Source: an uncultured Lachnospiraceae bacterium
GTDB lineage: Bacteria; Bacillota; Clostridia; Lachnospirales; Lachnospiraceae
Direction of reading: 5' to 3'
Assembly (NCBI GenBank): GCA_910587155.1
Contig: CAJULA010000002.1
Span: 1-64,000, forward strand
DNA: 64,000 nucleotides
Made by a program: the position numbers and the translations under genes. The notes beneath the pieces are model-generated. The model was not told the origin of the DNA, ran no database searches, and saw nothing but the letters and a program-made list of their open reading frames with translations. This document shows, in pieces, positions 17,638-26,730 of this stretch; the stretch's first letter is position 1, and each line of letters begins with the position of its first letter.

Positions 17638-19377
17638 TCATTCCCACACCTGCTTTTCGATCTGTTCCTCCAGCAGCTCTTCCAGCTGCTGTCTGGGCAT
17701 CGGCCTGCCCATCAGATACCCCTGTACATATTCGCAACCGATTTCCCGCAGGTAATCCAGCTGTTCCTGATGCTCCACACCTTCCGCGATCGTCTTATAC
17801 CCCAGCCGATTTACCATATCGACAATGGATTCCACAATGATATTGCCCGTTTCGTCTTTCATCATGGCATCCACAAATGATTTGTCAATCTTGATCGTCT
17901 CTACCGGCAGCTTGCGCAGATAGGAAAAAGCGGAATATCCTGTACCAAAATCGTCGATGGCTGTCTGTACGCCATAGCGTTTTAAAAACTCCAGTTTCTT
18001 GATTACATTAGAGATATCGTCTACCAGCACGGTTTCCGTAATCTCCAGTTCGATCTCCCTGGGGGAAACCTGATGCTCCTCGATCAGTTCGATCAGTCGT
18101 CTGGAAAAGCTTTCCGACGCAAACTGGATCGCGGAAATATTCATGGACATAATCAGATTCAGGCCAAACTTTTTCTTCCAGCGGGCCAGCGTGGAAACCG
18201 CCTTTTCCATCACCCACTCCCCGATATCAATGATCAGACCGCTCTTCTCCGCTATGGGAATAAATTCTCCCGGACTGATCATCCGGCCGTCCTCGTCCCG
18301 CCAGCGGATCAGCGCCTCCACGCCCCGCAGGTGCCTGGACTCAGTTTCAAACTGTGGCTGATAATACAGGAGAAATTCCTTTTCGAACACGGCATTTTTC
18401 AGTTTATGCTCAATCTGTGCACTTTCCACAAAATCCTGAATGATGGGTGCGTCAAAATAACGGATACCGCTCTTTTCTTCCTGTTTCACTTTGAACATGA
18501 CAATCTCCGCCCGCTCAATCAGGGCAAGCGGTTCCGTTGCCGCCTCCGGATACTCCGCCACACCTACGCTGACAGTAATATAGACCTGATGCTCTGTCAG
18601 CGAAAAGGGCTGTTCCAGCCGGTCATGGATCTGACGGTAAAGAGCCTCTATCGTACGCGCCCCACAGGGTTCATAGACAGCAATACAGTAAGCGTCCGCA
18701 TTGAGATGGGCACACATCATCCGTTCATCCGCGCACAGTTTTTTCAGAAACCCGCCGAAAGCCGCCAGTAATTCATCGCCCACCAGCACGCCGATCCCGT
18801 CATTGATCTTGCGGAACGCATTGATATTGATAAACGCCACACTGACCGTCGTCTCCTCCGCCTCCGCTTTCACGAGCCATTCCCGGAGCTTTTCCACAAA
18901 ACAGTTCCTGTTATATAATCCGGTCAGAGTATCATAATAAGCCATGTAGGCCAGATCGTCATTGCGTTTTTTAAATCTGGTAATATCCGTAAAACGCAGC
19001 AGCTTCTCTTTCGGCTGCCCCATTTTGTCCCTGATCAGACGGACTTCACATTCCATCCACTGCTCTTTGTCTCTTCTGCAAAATTCCCGGACAGCGGATG
19101 TCTCCTCTGTCTCCTCGATATAGATCGCCTCTCTGAGAGCCTGCCCGTCTTCTTCCCTGATCTGGGAAAAAAGCTTGGCCAAATCATTGCGGTTCCTCAC
19201 CTGTACATCAAAGAATCGATGAAAGCTGCCCATGGTCAGGCAGGTGTCCTCCTCCATGGAAACAAAGAGGAACGCATTGCCTGACGTATCCAAAAGGGCA
19301 CGGTATCTGTTGCATTCACCGTCCAGCTTTTGATTCACCGCCTTCAGCAGATCTATTTGGTATTGGAACTCATCCAC
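17638..19377 (-). CDS. c-di-GMP phosphodiesterase with degenerate GGDEF and intact EAL domain
   Basis: 579 residues: PAS-like sensor (about 20-140), GGDEF domain (about 145-310) with HLNADAYCI in place of the GGDEF signature, and EAL domain (about 320-570). The EAL domain keeps the catalytic set: GVEALIRW, ELEITETV, IDDFGTGYSAFSYL, IKIDKSFV, IAEGVE and GYLMGRPMP. It should cleave the second messenger c-di-GMP in the cytoplasm; the dead GGDEF part may bind GTP and regulate it. It ends 24 bases before the AAA/DUF234 gene. Confidence 0.9.
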   Translation of the reverse strand: MDEFQYQIDLLKAVNQKLDGECNRYRALLDTSGNAFLFVSMEEDTCLTMGSFHRFFDVQVRNRNDLAKLFSQIREEDGQALREAIYIEETEETSAVREFCRRDKEQWMECEVRLIRDKMGQPKEKLLRFTDITRFKKRNDDLAYMAYYDTLTGLYNRNCFVEKLREWLVKAEAEETTVSVAFININAFRKINDGIGVLVGDELLAAFGGFLKKLCADERMMCAHLNADAYCIAVYEPCGARTIEALYRQIHDRLEQPFSLTEHQVYITVSVGVAEYPEAATEPLALIERAEIVMFKVKQEEKSGIRYFDAPIIQDFVESAQIEHKLKNAVFEKEFLLYYQPQFETESRHLRGVEALIRWRDEDGRMISPGEFIPIAEKSGLIIDIGEWVMEKAVSTLARWKKKFGLNLIMSMNISAIQFASESFSRRLIELIEEHQVSPREIELEITETVLVDDISNVIKKLEFLKRYGVQTAIDDFGTGYSAFSYLRKLPVETIKIDKSFVDAMMKDETGNIIVESIVDMVNRLGYKTIAEGVEHQEQLDYLREIGCEYVQGYLMGRPMPRQQLEELLEEQIEKQVWE

Positions 19378-19404
19378 GAATCTCTAACCTCCTGCCCACA
19401 TGCT

Positions 19405-20490
19405 CTATTTTGCCTTAATGTATCCTCTGGCTTTCAGCAGCTCCGCGCAGAGTACCGCACCGCCTGCGGCGCCTCTTACCGTGTTGTGGGATAATCCGAT
19501 AAATTTAAAGTCATAGACATGGTCTTCCCGCAGCCTGCCGATGGAAATCCCCATGCCTGCCTCAAAATCGACGTCCAAAGTTACCTGCGGCCTGTTGTCT
19601 TCTTCCATATACCGGATAAACTGCTTCGGTGCACTGGGAAGGTTTAACTCCTGCGGCAGTCCTTTGTATTCTCTCAGCTTTGCAATAAGCTGCTCTTTTG
19701 TGGGTTTCTTCCTGAATTTGATAAATACGGCAGCCGTATGTCCGTTCAGCACCGGTACCCGGACGCACTGACAGGTAATCCGCGGCTCTGCGGCCGGCCT
19801 GATCACACCGTTTTCGACCGTTCCCAGTACGCGCAGCGGTTCCCGCTCGGATTTTTCCTCTTCTCCACCGATATAAGGAATCACATTGCCCTCCATCTCC
19901 GGCCAGTCGCGAAATGTCTTGCCTGCACCGGAAATAGCCTGATAAGTCGTAACCACCGCCTCATAAGGTTCAAATTCTCTCCACGCCGCCAGGGCAGGCG
20001 CATAACTCTGGATGGAACAGTTTGGCTTCACTGCGATAAAGCCCCTCTCTGTCCCCAGCCGCTTTCTCTGAGAACTGATCACTTCCATATGCTGCGCATT
20101 TACTTCCGGTATCATCATCGGCACATCTTCCGTCCAGCGATGAGCGCTGTTATTGGACACGACCGGCGTCTCTGTTCTGGCATAGGCTTCTTCTATCTTT
20201 TTGATCTCATCTTTGGACATATCCACGGCACTGAATACAAAATCAACCTCCGCCGCCACTGCTGCCACATCATTGACATCCATGACGACAATATGTTTCA
20301 CTGCCTCCGGCATGGGAGTATCCATTTTCCAGCGGCCGCCCACCGCCTCCTCATACGTCCTGCCCGCAGAACGGGGGCTTGCCGCAATAACAGTGACCGC
20401 AAACCACGGATGATCTTCCAGCAGAGAGATAAATCTCTGTCCCACCATACCTGTTCCGCCCAAAATACCGACTCTTAATCTTTCACTCAT
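19405..20490 (-). CDS. asd: Aspartate-semialdehyde dehydrogenase
   Basis: 361 residues, catalysing NADPH-dependent reduction of aspartyl phosphate to aspartate semialdehyde, for lysine, diaminopimelate, threonine and methionine synthesis. The nucleotide-binding loop is VGILGGTGMVGQRF at the N-terminus. The catalytic cysteine is in VKPNCSIQSYAP near residue 160. It is of the type shared with archaea and fungi. It follows argH by 74 bases on the same strand. Confidence 0.95.
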   Translation of the reverse strand: MSERLRVGILGGTGMVGQRFISLLEDHPWFAVTVIAASPRSAGRTYEEAVGGRWKMDTPMPEAVKHIVVMDVNDVAAVAAEVDFVFSAVDMSKDEIKKIEEAYARTETPVVSNNSAHRWTEDVPMMIPEVNAQHMEVISSQRKRLGTERGFIAVKPNCSIQSYAPALAAWREFEPYEAVVTTYQAISGAGKTFRDWPEMEGNVIPYIGGEEEKSEREPLRVLGTVENGVIRPAAEPRITCQCVRVPVLNGHTAAVFIKFRKKPTKEQLIAKLREYKGLPQELNLPSAPKQFIRYMEEDNRPQVTLDVDFEAGMGISIGRLREDHVYDFKFIGLSHNTVRGAAGGAVLCAELLKARGYIKAK

Positions 20491-20564
20491 TTTTTCATTC
20501 TCCTCCTCTATGCTATTATCATGCTCTCTGCTCTGCCGTCTCTGCTAAGGAAGTACTGATGTAA

Positions 20565-21944
20565 TCAGCATTTCCCTAAAAACAGGCGGCCTGCAGCGAT
20601 CGCCTCTTCCATGGCTTTCCTGCCCGGCCCGCCCGTCGTCAGTCGCTTCTCCACACAGGTCTCAAGGCTGACCGCTTTAAAAATATCCTCTTCAAATACC
20701 GGACTGACCGCCTGCAGCTCCGCAAGGGAAAGAGCATCAATGGACGTATTTTGGTCAATGCAGTATAATACCAGCCTGCCAATCAGCGCATGGGCATCCC
20801 GAAAGGGCACGCCCTTGCCCACCAGATAATCTGCCGCATCCGTGGCGTTGGTAAAGCCGTTTACCGCGCTTTTGGCCATCACATCCCGATGAAAGCGCAT
20901 GGTCTCCAGCATCCCGGTAAACAGGGCAAGACAATCCCTTACCGTGTCCATGGCATCAAAGGTCAGCTCCTTGTCCTCCTGCATATCTTTGTTATAGGCA
21001 AGAGGAAGCCCCTTCATCACCGTCAGCAGTGACAGCAGCGCTCCATACACCCTGCCCGTCTTGCCCCGCACCAGTTCCGCGATATCCGGATTTTTCTTCT
21101 GGGGCATAATACTGCTGCCTGTGGAATAAGCGTCGTCAATCTCCACAAACCGGTATTCATTGCTGTTCCAAATAATAATCTCCTCCGAGAAACGGCTCAG
21201 ATGCATCATAATCGTAGCCGCAGCCGAAAGATACTCGATCAGATAATCCCGGTCCGACACGGAATCCATACTGTTCCATGTGGGCCCGTCAAAATCAAGA
21301 AGCTGTGCCACATACGCCCGATCCAGCGGATAGGTCGTCCCGGCCAGTGCACCGCTTCCCAGCGGGCAGGTATTCATCCGCTTCTCAATATCCGACATCC
21401 GCAGCGCATCCCGCTTAAACATCTCAAAATAAGCCCCCAGATGATGGGCCAGTGTCAGCGGCTGTGCCTTCTGGAGATGAGTAAACCCCGGCATATAGGT
21501 ATCCAGATGTGCCTCCATCAGGGAAAGCAGCCGATCGAGCAGATTGTGCAAAAGCCCCCTGGTCTCCCGGATCACCTTTCTGGTATACAGCTTCATATCC
21601 AGAGCCACCTGGTCATTGCGGCTGCGGCCCGTATGCAGTTTCTTGCCCGCATCACCGATCCGTTCTGTCAGAACAGCCTCCACAAAACTGTGCACATCCT
21701 CGTACACATCTGTCACCGCCAGCCTGCCGGAGCGCACATCATCCCGAATCTCCCGAAGCCCTGCAATCATGGCATCCGCTTCTTCCTTCGTCACGATCCC
21801 CTGCCTGGCCAGCATTGTCGCATGAGCGATACTGCCCTCGATATCTTCTTCCAGAAGCCGCCGGTCAAAAGAAATGGAGGCATTGAAATGATACACAAGC
21901 GCATCCGTCTCCCCCTTGAATCGTCCGCCCCAAAGCTGTGCCAT
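20565..21944 (-). CDS. argH: Argininosuccinate lyase
   Basis: 459 residues, full length for the fumarase/aspartase superfamily. It splits argininosuccinate into arginine and fumarate. Signature GSSIMPQKKNPD near residue 281 with the flexible catalytic loop, and HTGRSRNDQVALD near residue 105. Expressed from a promoter at 22042-22070. A GGGAGG...TGCGGAACT motif lies 20-36 bases upstream of its start. No other arginine genes are nearby. Confidence 0.97.
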   Translation of the reverse strand: MAQLWGGRFKGETDALVYHFNASISFDRRLLEEDIEGSIAHATMLARQGIVTKEEADAMIAGLREIRDDVRSGRLAVTDVYEDVHSFVEAVLTERIGDAGKKLHTGRSRNDQVALDMKLYTRKVIRETRGLLHNLLDRLLSLMEAHLDTYMPGFTHLQKAQPLTLAHHLGAYFEMFKRDALRMSDIEKRMNTCPLGSGALAGTTYPLDRAYVAQLLDFDGPTWNSMDSVSDRDYLIEYLSAAATIMMHLSRFSEEIIIWNSNEYRFVEIDDAYSTGSSIMPQKKNPDIAELVRGKTGRVYGALLSLLTVMKGLPLAYNKDMQEDKELTFDAMDTVRDCLALFTGMLETMRFHRDVMAKSAVNGFTNATDAADYLVGKGVPFRDAHALIGRLVLYCIDQNTSIDALSLAELQAVSPVFEEDIFKAVSLETCVEKRLTTGGPGRKAMEEAIAAGRLFLGKC

Positions 21945-21963
21945 ATGTAGTTCCTCCTATTTA

Positions 21964-21980
21964 TAGTTCCGCATCCTCCC
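21964..21980 (-). promoter_or_regulatory. GGGAGG-A-TGCGGAACTA motif upstream of argH
   Basis: Minus-strand GGGAGGATGCGGAACTA, 20-36 bases before the argH start and separate from its own AGGAGG ribosome site. The same core recurs at similar distances upstream of nnrD and dnaG. Confidence 0.45.
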
Positions 21981-22041
21981 TTCCCGGGATGATGCTGTTT
22001 TACAGTTTGCATCCGATGTTTTCCATTTAAATCTGAATCTG

Positions 22042-22070
22042 ATGATACCATACTTTTGGGCGACCTGCAA
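22042..22070 (-). promoter_or_regulatory. Sigma-A type promoter of argH
   Basis: Minus-strand TTGCAG (22065-22070) and TATCAT (22042-22047) with a 17-base spacer, about 100 bases upstream of the start codon. The rest of the gap to 22274 shows no gene and no clear promoter for the plus-strand ABC genes. Confidence 0.7.
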
Positions 22071-22273
22071 TAAAGTATCTGGAAAATATCCGTCACATGC
22101 CAGGCGGGAATCTGTCGTTTTAGTCATCGGGCGTCAATTTCAGTCAGTTTTGCGACAATATTATGCTCTCTGCCCCAACGAAACGACGGCATCACCCCTG
22201 TTTATCCAGCCAGAATCTGTGCCATATTCCAAAATTTCTCATACTATATGATATATCTTTTGGGAGTGATGCT

Positions 22274-23044
22274 ATGAATGATTCAATACTACAACTGCAC
22301 AATATATCCTACTCTTATCATAGTCTGACCGGGGAGATACCTGCTCTTTCGGATATCTCCTTCCATGTAAAACAGGGTGAGTTTCTTGCCATCGTGGGGC
22401 CCAGCGGCTGCGGTAAGTCCACACTCCTGTCAATTATCGCTAGGCTGCTGACACCGGAAGGCGGCACCATCGCCTTTCAGAGCCCGGACGGCTCCCTTGA
22501 GTATCCGAAAACAGGGTATATGCTGCAGCACGATCATCTGCTGGAATGGCGCACCATTTTGAGAAATGTGACACTGGGTCTGGAAATTGCTCACAGGGAC
22601 ACCCAGGAGAATATCGCCTATGCGGAAAAACTGCTGAACGATTACGATCTGTACAAATTCAAAGACAAACACCCCGGGGAACTGTCCGGCGGGATGCGGC
22701 AGCGGGCCGCTCTGATCCGCACTCTGGTCATGAATCCTGAAATCCTGCTGCTGGATGAGCCTTTCAGTGCTCTGGACTATCAGACCAGACTGTCCGTATC
22801 CGGCGATATCGGAAATATCATCCGCACCACCGGCAAGACAGCGATCCTGATCACCCATGATTTATCGGAAGCCATCAGTCTGGCCGACCGCATTATCATC
22901 CTCACCGGACGTCCTGCCTCAGTCAGACGGGAGCTCCCCATCCATCTGACCAAAACAGACAATTCCCCGCTGGCCGCAAGAAGTGCCCCTGAATTTCATC
23001 ATTATTTCAATTTATTATGGAAGGAGCTTTCCCATGAGAACTAA
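22274..23044 (+). CDS. ABC transporter ATP-binding protein, nitrate/sulfonate/taurine type
   Basis: The start is set at the ATG at 22274 with GGGAGTG upstream; the frame is open further but without family-like residues. The 256-residue product has Walker A GPSGCGKST, signature LSGGMRQRAAL and Walker B ILLLDEPFSALD. It matches SsuB/TauB-like ATPases. The last codons overlap the permease start at 23034. A binding-protein gene is missing from the neighbourhood. Confidence 0.9.
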   Translation: MNDSILQLHNISYSYHSLTGEIPALSDISFHVKQGEFLAIVGPSGCGKSTLLSIIARLLTPEGGTIAFQSPDGSLEYPKTGYMLQHDHLLEWRTILRNVTLGLEIAHRDTQENIAYAEKLLNDYDLYKFKDKHPGELSGGMRQRAALIRTLVMNPEILLLDEPFSALDYQTRLSVSGDIGNIIRTTGKTAILITHDLSEAISLADRIIILTGRPASVRRELPIHLTKTDNSPLAARSAPEFHHYFNLLWKELSHEN

Positions 23045-23846
23045 AAAAAGCGAAAACGTTCTTTCCGCCCAGGAACTTTTTATCAGAAAACACCGGATTC
23101 ATCATCACCGCATTGCGGGGATGCGCTTTCTTTTGTTATTTGTCTTTCTTGGTGTCTGGGAATTATGCGCGGATACCGGTGTCATAGACAGCTTCTTTTT
23201 CAGCAGCCCCGGCAGAGTATTATCCTGTTTCCTTTCCATGGTGGCCGATTACTCCATTTTTCAGCATATCGGCATTACATTATTTGAAACTCTGGCCAGC
23301 TTCTTTTTGGTGATTGTCATCGGCCTGCTGGCCGCCACGCTGCTGTGGTATTCGAAAGGGCTGTCAGAAATTATGGAGCCTTATCTTGTCGTCTTAAACA
23401 GTCTGCCTAAGTCCGCTCTGGCGCCGCTCTTTATCGTATGGCTGGGCACCGGAATGGGCACTATCATCGTGGCCGGTATTTCCGTAGCCCTTTTTGGCTG
23501 TATCATTTCTCTTTATACAGGCTTTCATCAGGTGGACGCAGAAAAAGCCACCCTGATCTATACACTGGGCGGTACAAAAAAGGATGTGTTTTTCAAGGTG
23601 GTGCTGCCTGATTCCATCCCCACGATTCTCAGTACGATGAAGGTAAATATCGGTCTGGCCCTGGTGGGAGTCATCATCGGAGAATTCCTGGCTGCCAGAC
23701 GCGGTCTTGGTTATCTGATTATTTATGGCAGTCAGGTCTTTCAGCTTCATCTGGTCATTACCAGTATTATCATTTTATGCATCATTGCCATGGGCCTGTA
23801 TCAGCTGATTCAGTACGCGGAACATTGGTATCGAAAAAAGATGTAA
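23034..23846 (+). CDS. ABC transporter permease, nitrate/sulfonate/taurine type
   Basis: 270 residues with about six membrane segments and the coupling loop DAEKATLIYTLGGTKKDVFFKVVLPDSIP typical of SsuC/TauC-like permeases. AAGGAG lies seven bases before the ATG, inside the preceding ATPase gene. The two genes are translationally coupled. Substrate unknown: sulfonates, nitrate, thiamine precursors and bicarbonate all use this class. The periplasmic-type binding protein must be encoded elsewhere. Confidence 0.9.
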   Translation: MRTKKSENVLSAQELFIRKHRIHHHRIAGMRFLLLFVFLGVWELCADTGVIDSFFFSSPGRVLSCFLSMVADYSIFQHIGITLFETLASFFLVIVIGLLAATLLWYSKGLSEIMEPYLVVLNSLPKSALAPLFIVWLGTGMGTIIVAGISVALFGCIISLYTGFHQVDAEKATLIYTLGGTKKDVFFKVVLPDSIPTILSTMKVNIGLALVGVIIGEFLAARRGLGYLIIYGSQVFQLHLVITSIIILCIIAMGLYQLIQYAEHWYRKKM

Positions 23847-23911
23847 GACAGGTGTCGTCCCTGACCGGAGCAGAGAGAACTGCCGCCAGGACGGTTAACA
23901 GAACGGGAAAA

Positions 23912-23944
23912 GCCCTGTAACACGAGCCGGTCTTGTTACAGGGC
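23912..23944 (-). terminator. Rho-independent terminator after the TepA-like gene
   Basis: GCCCTGTAACA (23912-23922) pairs with TGTTACAGGGC (23934-23944), an 11-bp perfect stem followed on the minus strand by CTTTTCCC. It sits just after the stop at 23952 and also separates the convergent ABC genes. Confidence 0.8.
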
Positions 23945-23951
23945 CTGTCAG

Positions 23952-24698
23952 TCACAGGTGGCTTTTCTCCATCAATGTGTGCAGTTTTCTTACGGCTTCT
24001 CTGATACCGCCCACTTCATCAATCAGTCCTTCCTTTACGGTTTCGCCGCCCACCAGTATGGTGCCCACATCCTTTGTCAGAATACCGGTCGCCATCATCA
24101 TCTCCTCCATCCTTTCCCTTGTCACACGACAATGGCTGCATACAAAGCCGGTGATCCGGTCCTGCATCTGTTTGAAATAATCAAAAGTCTGCGGTGCACC
24201 GATCACCATACCGTTCATCCGCACCGGATGGATCACCATGGTTCCTGAGGGTACGATATAGGAGTAATCCGTACTGGTGGCAATGGGAACGCCGATGGAA
24301 TGGCTGCCGCCCAGAACGAGCGATACGGTCGGTTTGCTGAGGGAGGCGATCATCTCCGCGATCGCCAGTCCTGCCTCCACATCCCCGCCCATCGTATTGA
24401 GCAGTACCAGCAGGCCCTGTATTTCCCTGCTGTCCTCAATCGCCGCCAACTGGGGAAGAATATGCTCGTATTTGGTCGTTTTGGCATTGTTGCCGAGATT
24501 GTCATGACCTTCCACCTCACCAATGATCGTAATGAGGTGGATGTTTCCCATGGTCGTCTGCCCGGTCTCTTTAATCCGCTCGTCCTGATGCTGTTCCTGT
24601 TCTCTTTTTTCTTCTCTGCTGTTTTCTTCTTTTTCCGTATTTCTTCTGTGACAGTCCGTCTGACTGTTTTTTACTTTGTTTTTATTGTTTTTTGCCAT
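23952..24698 (-). CDS. TepA/ClpP-type serine protease (S14 family)
   Basis: The start is the ATG at 24698 (MAKNNKNK) with AAGGAG upstream. The 248-residue product has a charged Lys/Glu-rich N-terminal region (about 1-50) and then a ClpP-like fold. LLNTMGGDVEAGLAIAEMI holds the oxyanion segment, GGSHSIGVPIA the probable catalytic serine, and MVIHPVRMNG the histidine. Related to Bacillus TepA. No signal peptide. The small gene ending at 24774 lies directly upstream. Confidence 0.85.
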   Translation of the reverse strand: MAKNNKNKVKNSQTDCHRRNTEKEENSREEKREQEQHQDERIKETGQTTMGNIHLITIIGEVEGHDNLGNNAKTTKYEHILPQLAAIEDSREIQGLLVLLNTMGGDVEAGLAIAEMIASLSKPTVSLVLGGSHSIGVPIATSTDYSYIVPSGTMVIHPVRMNGMVIGAPQTFDYFKQMQDRITGFVCSHCRVTRERMEEMMMATGILTKDVGTILVGGETVKEGLIDEVGGIREAVRKLHTLMEKSHL

Positions 24699-24773
24699 AT
24701 CTGTCTCCTTGATCCAAAAAAATAGAGAGCATGTATGCCCTCTATTATCTGCATATTCTGACAGAATCATTCG

Positions 24774-24974
24774 TCAGATATCAAAATCGTCTTCGCCTTC
24801 CTTTAGTTCCACATCAAATTCCAGCAGCTCCGGATCCGGTTCAAAGTCAAAACCGATCTCCTTCTTTGCATGTTTTTTGGGAAGCGGCAGAGGATTGGGA
24901 ATATAATGGATCTCCTGCGCCGTCCCTTCTTTTTCTCCTGCCTGTGTGCTGCCTTTTTGCGTCTCTCTCTCCAA
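24774..24974 (-). CDS. Small acidic protein of unknown function
   Basis: The likely start is a TTG at 24974, because AAAAAGGAGAG lies just before it; an ATG-started version from 25073 would overlap the previous gene and has no site. The 66-residue product has a charged N-terminus, a Pro-rich middle NPLPLPKKHAKKEIGFDFEP and a very acidic tail ending DDFDI. It sits between a zinc-ribbon protein and the TepA-like protease. Function unknown; it may be an accessory of the protease. Confidence 0.6.
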   Translation of the reverse strand: MERETQKGSTQAGEKEGTAQEIHYIPNPLPLPKKHAKKEIGFDFEPDPELLEFDVELKEGEDDFDI

Positions 24975-25032
24975 AATACTCTCCTTTTTCCGAAAACCGC
25001 CCTGTCTGTCAGGAATCCGCGCAGAAGTTTCC

Positions 25033-25947
25033 TTACATATACTCCGCCCGCAGCATTTCCACCATCTCTTCATATTTTTTCAGACAGGCTTCATTCTCTC
25101 CCTCTTCAATCAACCGGATGCAGGGACTGATATAAGTCTGATACAGTTTCTGATAAATCTCCCTGCTCTCCTTTTTCTTATTGATCCGCTTCACAATGGT
25201 GGGCGCTATATCATAATAGCGGGCAATCAGCGCTTCCCCCTGCTCTTTTCCGGAAAGATAAGAGTCCCTGTATGATTTGAGTACCCGCAGTTCATAGCAG
25301 TCCGAAGGTTTTTTCAGCCCCTCGCAGACCGCCGTCGTAATATAACAGAGCTTTCTGCGAAAGCCGTCTTTCAGGGAATTAAAATCCGCCGCCTGTATCT
25401 TGCTGTTCTTGAAGGTCTGACTCCATTTTCTGCATATCTCCCCGGTAAGATCGGAAAATGCTCCCTGATCCAGAGAGAGTATGGCCGGCAATACATAGGT
25501 TACCATATACATATTCAGGGTCATCTGCATGGATTCCCTGCCCAGTTTCCCTTTCTGGACATCCATCATTGCCCTCGCCTTATCCAGAAAGACTTCCGAG
25601 ATTCCATCGACGGCTCGCTGCCTGTCAGAGGCGGCCAGCATGGCACTGCGGATGATCCGCAGATTTTCCTGATGCGTGATCAGATATTGCTTGTAGCTGC
25701 CTTCATACTCGTTTCGCTGGAATCCTTTGACTGTTTTTTCCACATCCGCAAAAAAGGCATCCGCATGCGCCTCAAACTGTGCCAGATATGTCTCATAAGC
25801 ATGCTCATCGGCTTCCCTGCCTTCCTCCGGGGAAAACTCCTGTCCGCAGAACATACAGATGATCCGCTCCCGGCCCACCGGAATCTGCATCACTTCCCTG
25901 CACTTCGGACATCTGCCCTCTCTGTATTCCATACCATAGTCCTCCAT
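25033..25947 (-). CDS. Zinc-ribbon protein with CFI-box-like C-terminal motif
   Basis: 304 residues. The N-terminus has a zinc ribbon, CPKC...CMFC, at about residues 13-34. The middle is helical. Near residue 207 a CYITTAVCEGLKKPSDCYEL segment, continuing into LRVLKSYRDSYL, matches the CFI-box motif with conserved cysteines. Probably a cytoplasmic regulatory or adaptor protein. No enzyme signature seen. Confidence 0.65.
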   Translation of the reverse strand: MEDYGMEYREGRCPKCREVMQIPVGRERIICMFCGQEFSPEEGREADEHAYETYLAQFEAHADAFFADVEKTVKGFQRNEYEGSYKQYLITHQENLRIIRSAMLAASDRQRAVDGISEVFLDKARAMMDVQKGKLGRESMQMTLNMYMVTYVLPAILSLDQGAFSDLTGEICRKWSQTFKNSKIQAADFNSLKDGFRRKLCYITTAVCEGLKKPSDCYELRVLKSYRDSYLSGKEQGEALIARYYDIAPTIVKRINKKKESREIYQKLYQTYISPCIRLIEEGENEACLKKYEEMVEMLRAEYM

Positions 25948-25990
25948 CTCTTACAGGCTTTCTCCAAAGTATCTCTTTTTGCCGGTCATC

Positions 25991-26719
25991 CTATTCATCC
26001 CAGTTCGTATAGACTGCCTGTACATCATCATCCTCGTCCAGCAGATCCAGGGTACGCTGGAGATTTTTGATATCTTCTTCCTCTGCCAGCGCCACATAAT
26101 TCTGCGGAAGCATCGTCACCTCTGCGGAAGCCATCGCAATGCCGGCTTTTTCCAGTGCCCCCCTGACGTCTTCAAAGGCGTCCGGATCCGTAATGATCTC
26201 AAAGCTGTCCTCTTCTTCCGAAAAATCCTCTGCTCCCGCATCCAGTGCGGTCATCATCAGCTCATCCCCATCACCGTCAAACTCTTCCCGGTCAATGATA
26301 ATCTGTCCTTTTTTATCAAACATAAACGAGACACAGCCCTGTGTGCCGATGCTGCCCTTTCCTTTCGTAAAAGCGCTCCTTACATTGGCTGCGGTACGGT
26401 TTTTATTGTCCGTCAGCGCATCCACGATAATGGCAATACCTCCCGGTCCATAGCCCTCATATGTAACATATTCATAATTTACGTTGCCCACATCCCCGGC
26501 CGCCTTTTTGATGCCCCGCTCTATCGTATCATTGGGCATATTGTTGGCCTTTGCCTTGGCCACCACCGCCGCCAGACGGAAATTGTTGCCTACATCCGGA
26601 CCACCCTCCTTTACGGCCACCGCCAGCTCCCGGCCGATGATCGTAAATATTTTGCCCTTCGCAGCGTCGTTTTTCTCTTTTTTGTGTTTGATATTTGCAA
26701 ATTTTGAATGTCCTGACAT
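25991..26719 (-). CDS. yebC: YebC/PmpR family protein
   Basis: 242 residues with the family start MSGHSKFANIKHKKEKNDAAKGK and the later GYGPGGIAIIVDALTDNKNRT. Classed as a DNA-binding regulator; recent work on the family points to relief of ribosome stalling at prolines. It lies 11 bases after the CorC-like gene and is probably part of the same transcript. Full length. Confidence 0.95.
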   Translation of the reverse strand: MSGHSKFANIKHKKEKNDAAKGKIFTIIGRELAVAVKEGGPDVGNNFRLAAVVAKAKANNMPNDTIERGIKKAAGDVGNVNYEYVTYEGYGPGGIAIIVDALTDNKNRTAANVRSAFTKGKGSIGTQGCVSFMFDKKGQIIIDREEFDGDGDELMMTALDAGAEDFSEEEDSFEIITDPDAFEDVRGALEKAGIAMASAEVTMLPQNYVALAEEEDIKNLQRTLDLLDEDDDVQAVYTNWDE

Positions 26720-26730
26720 GTGTCCTCCTA

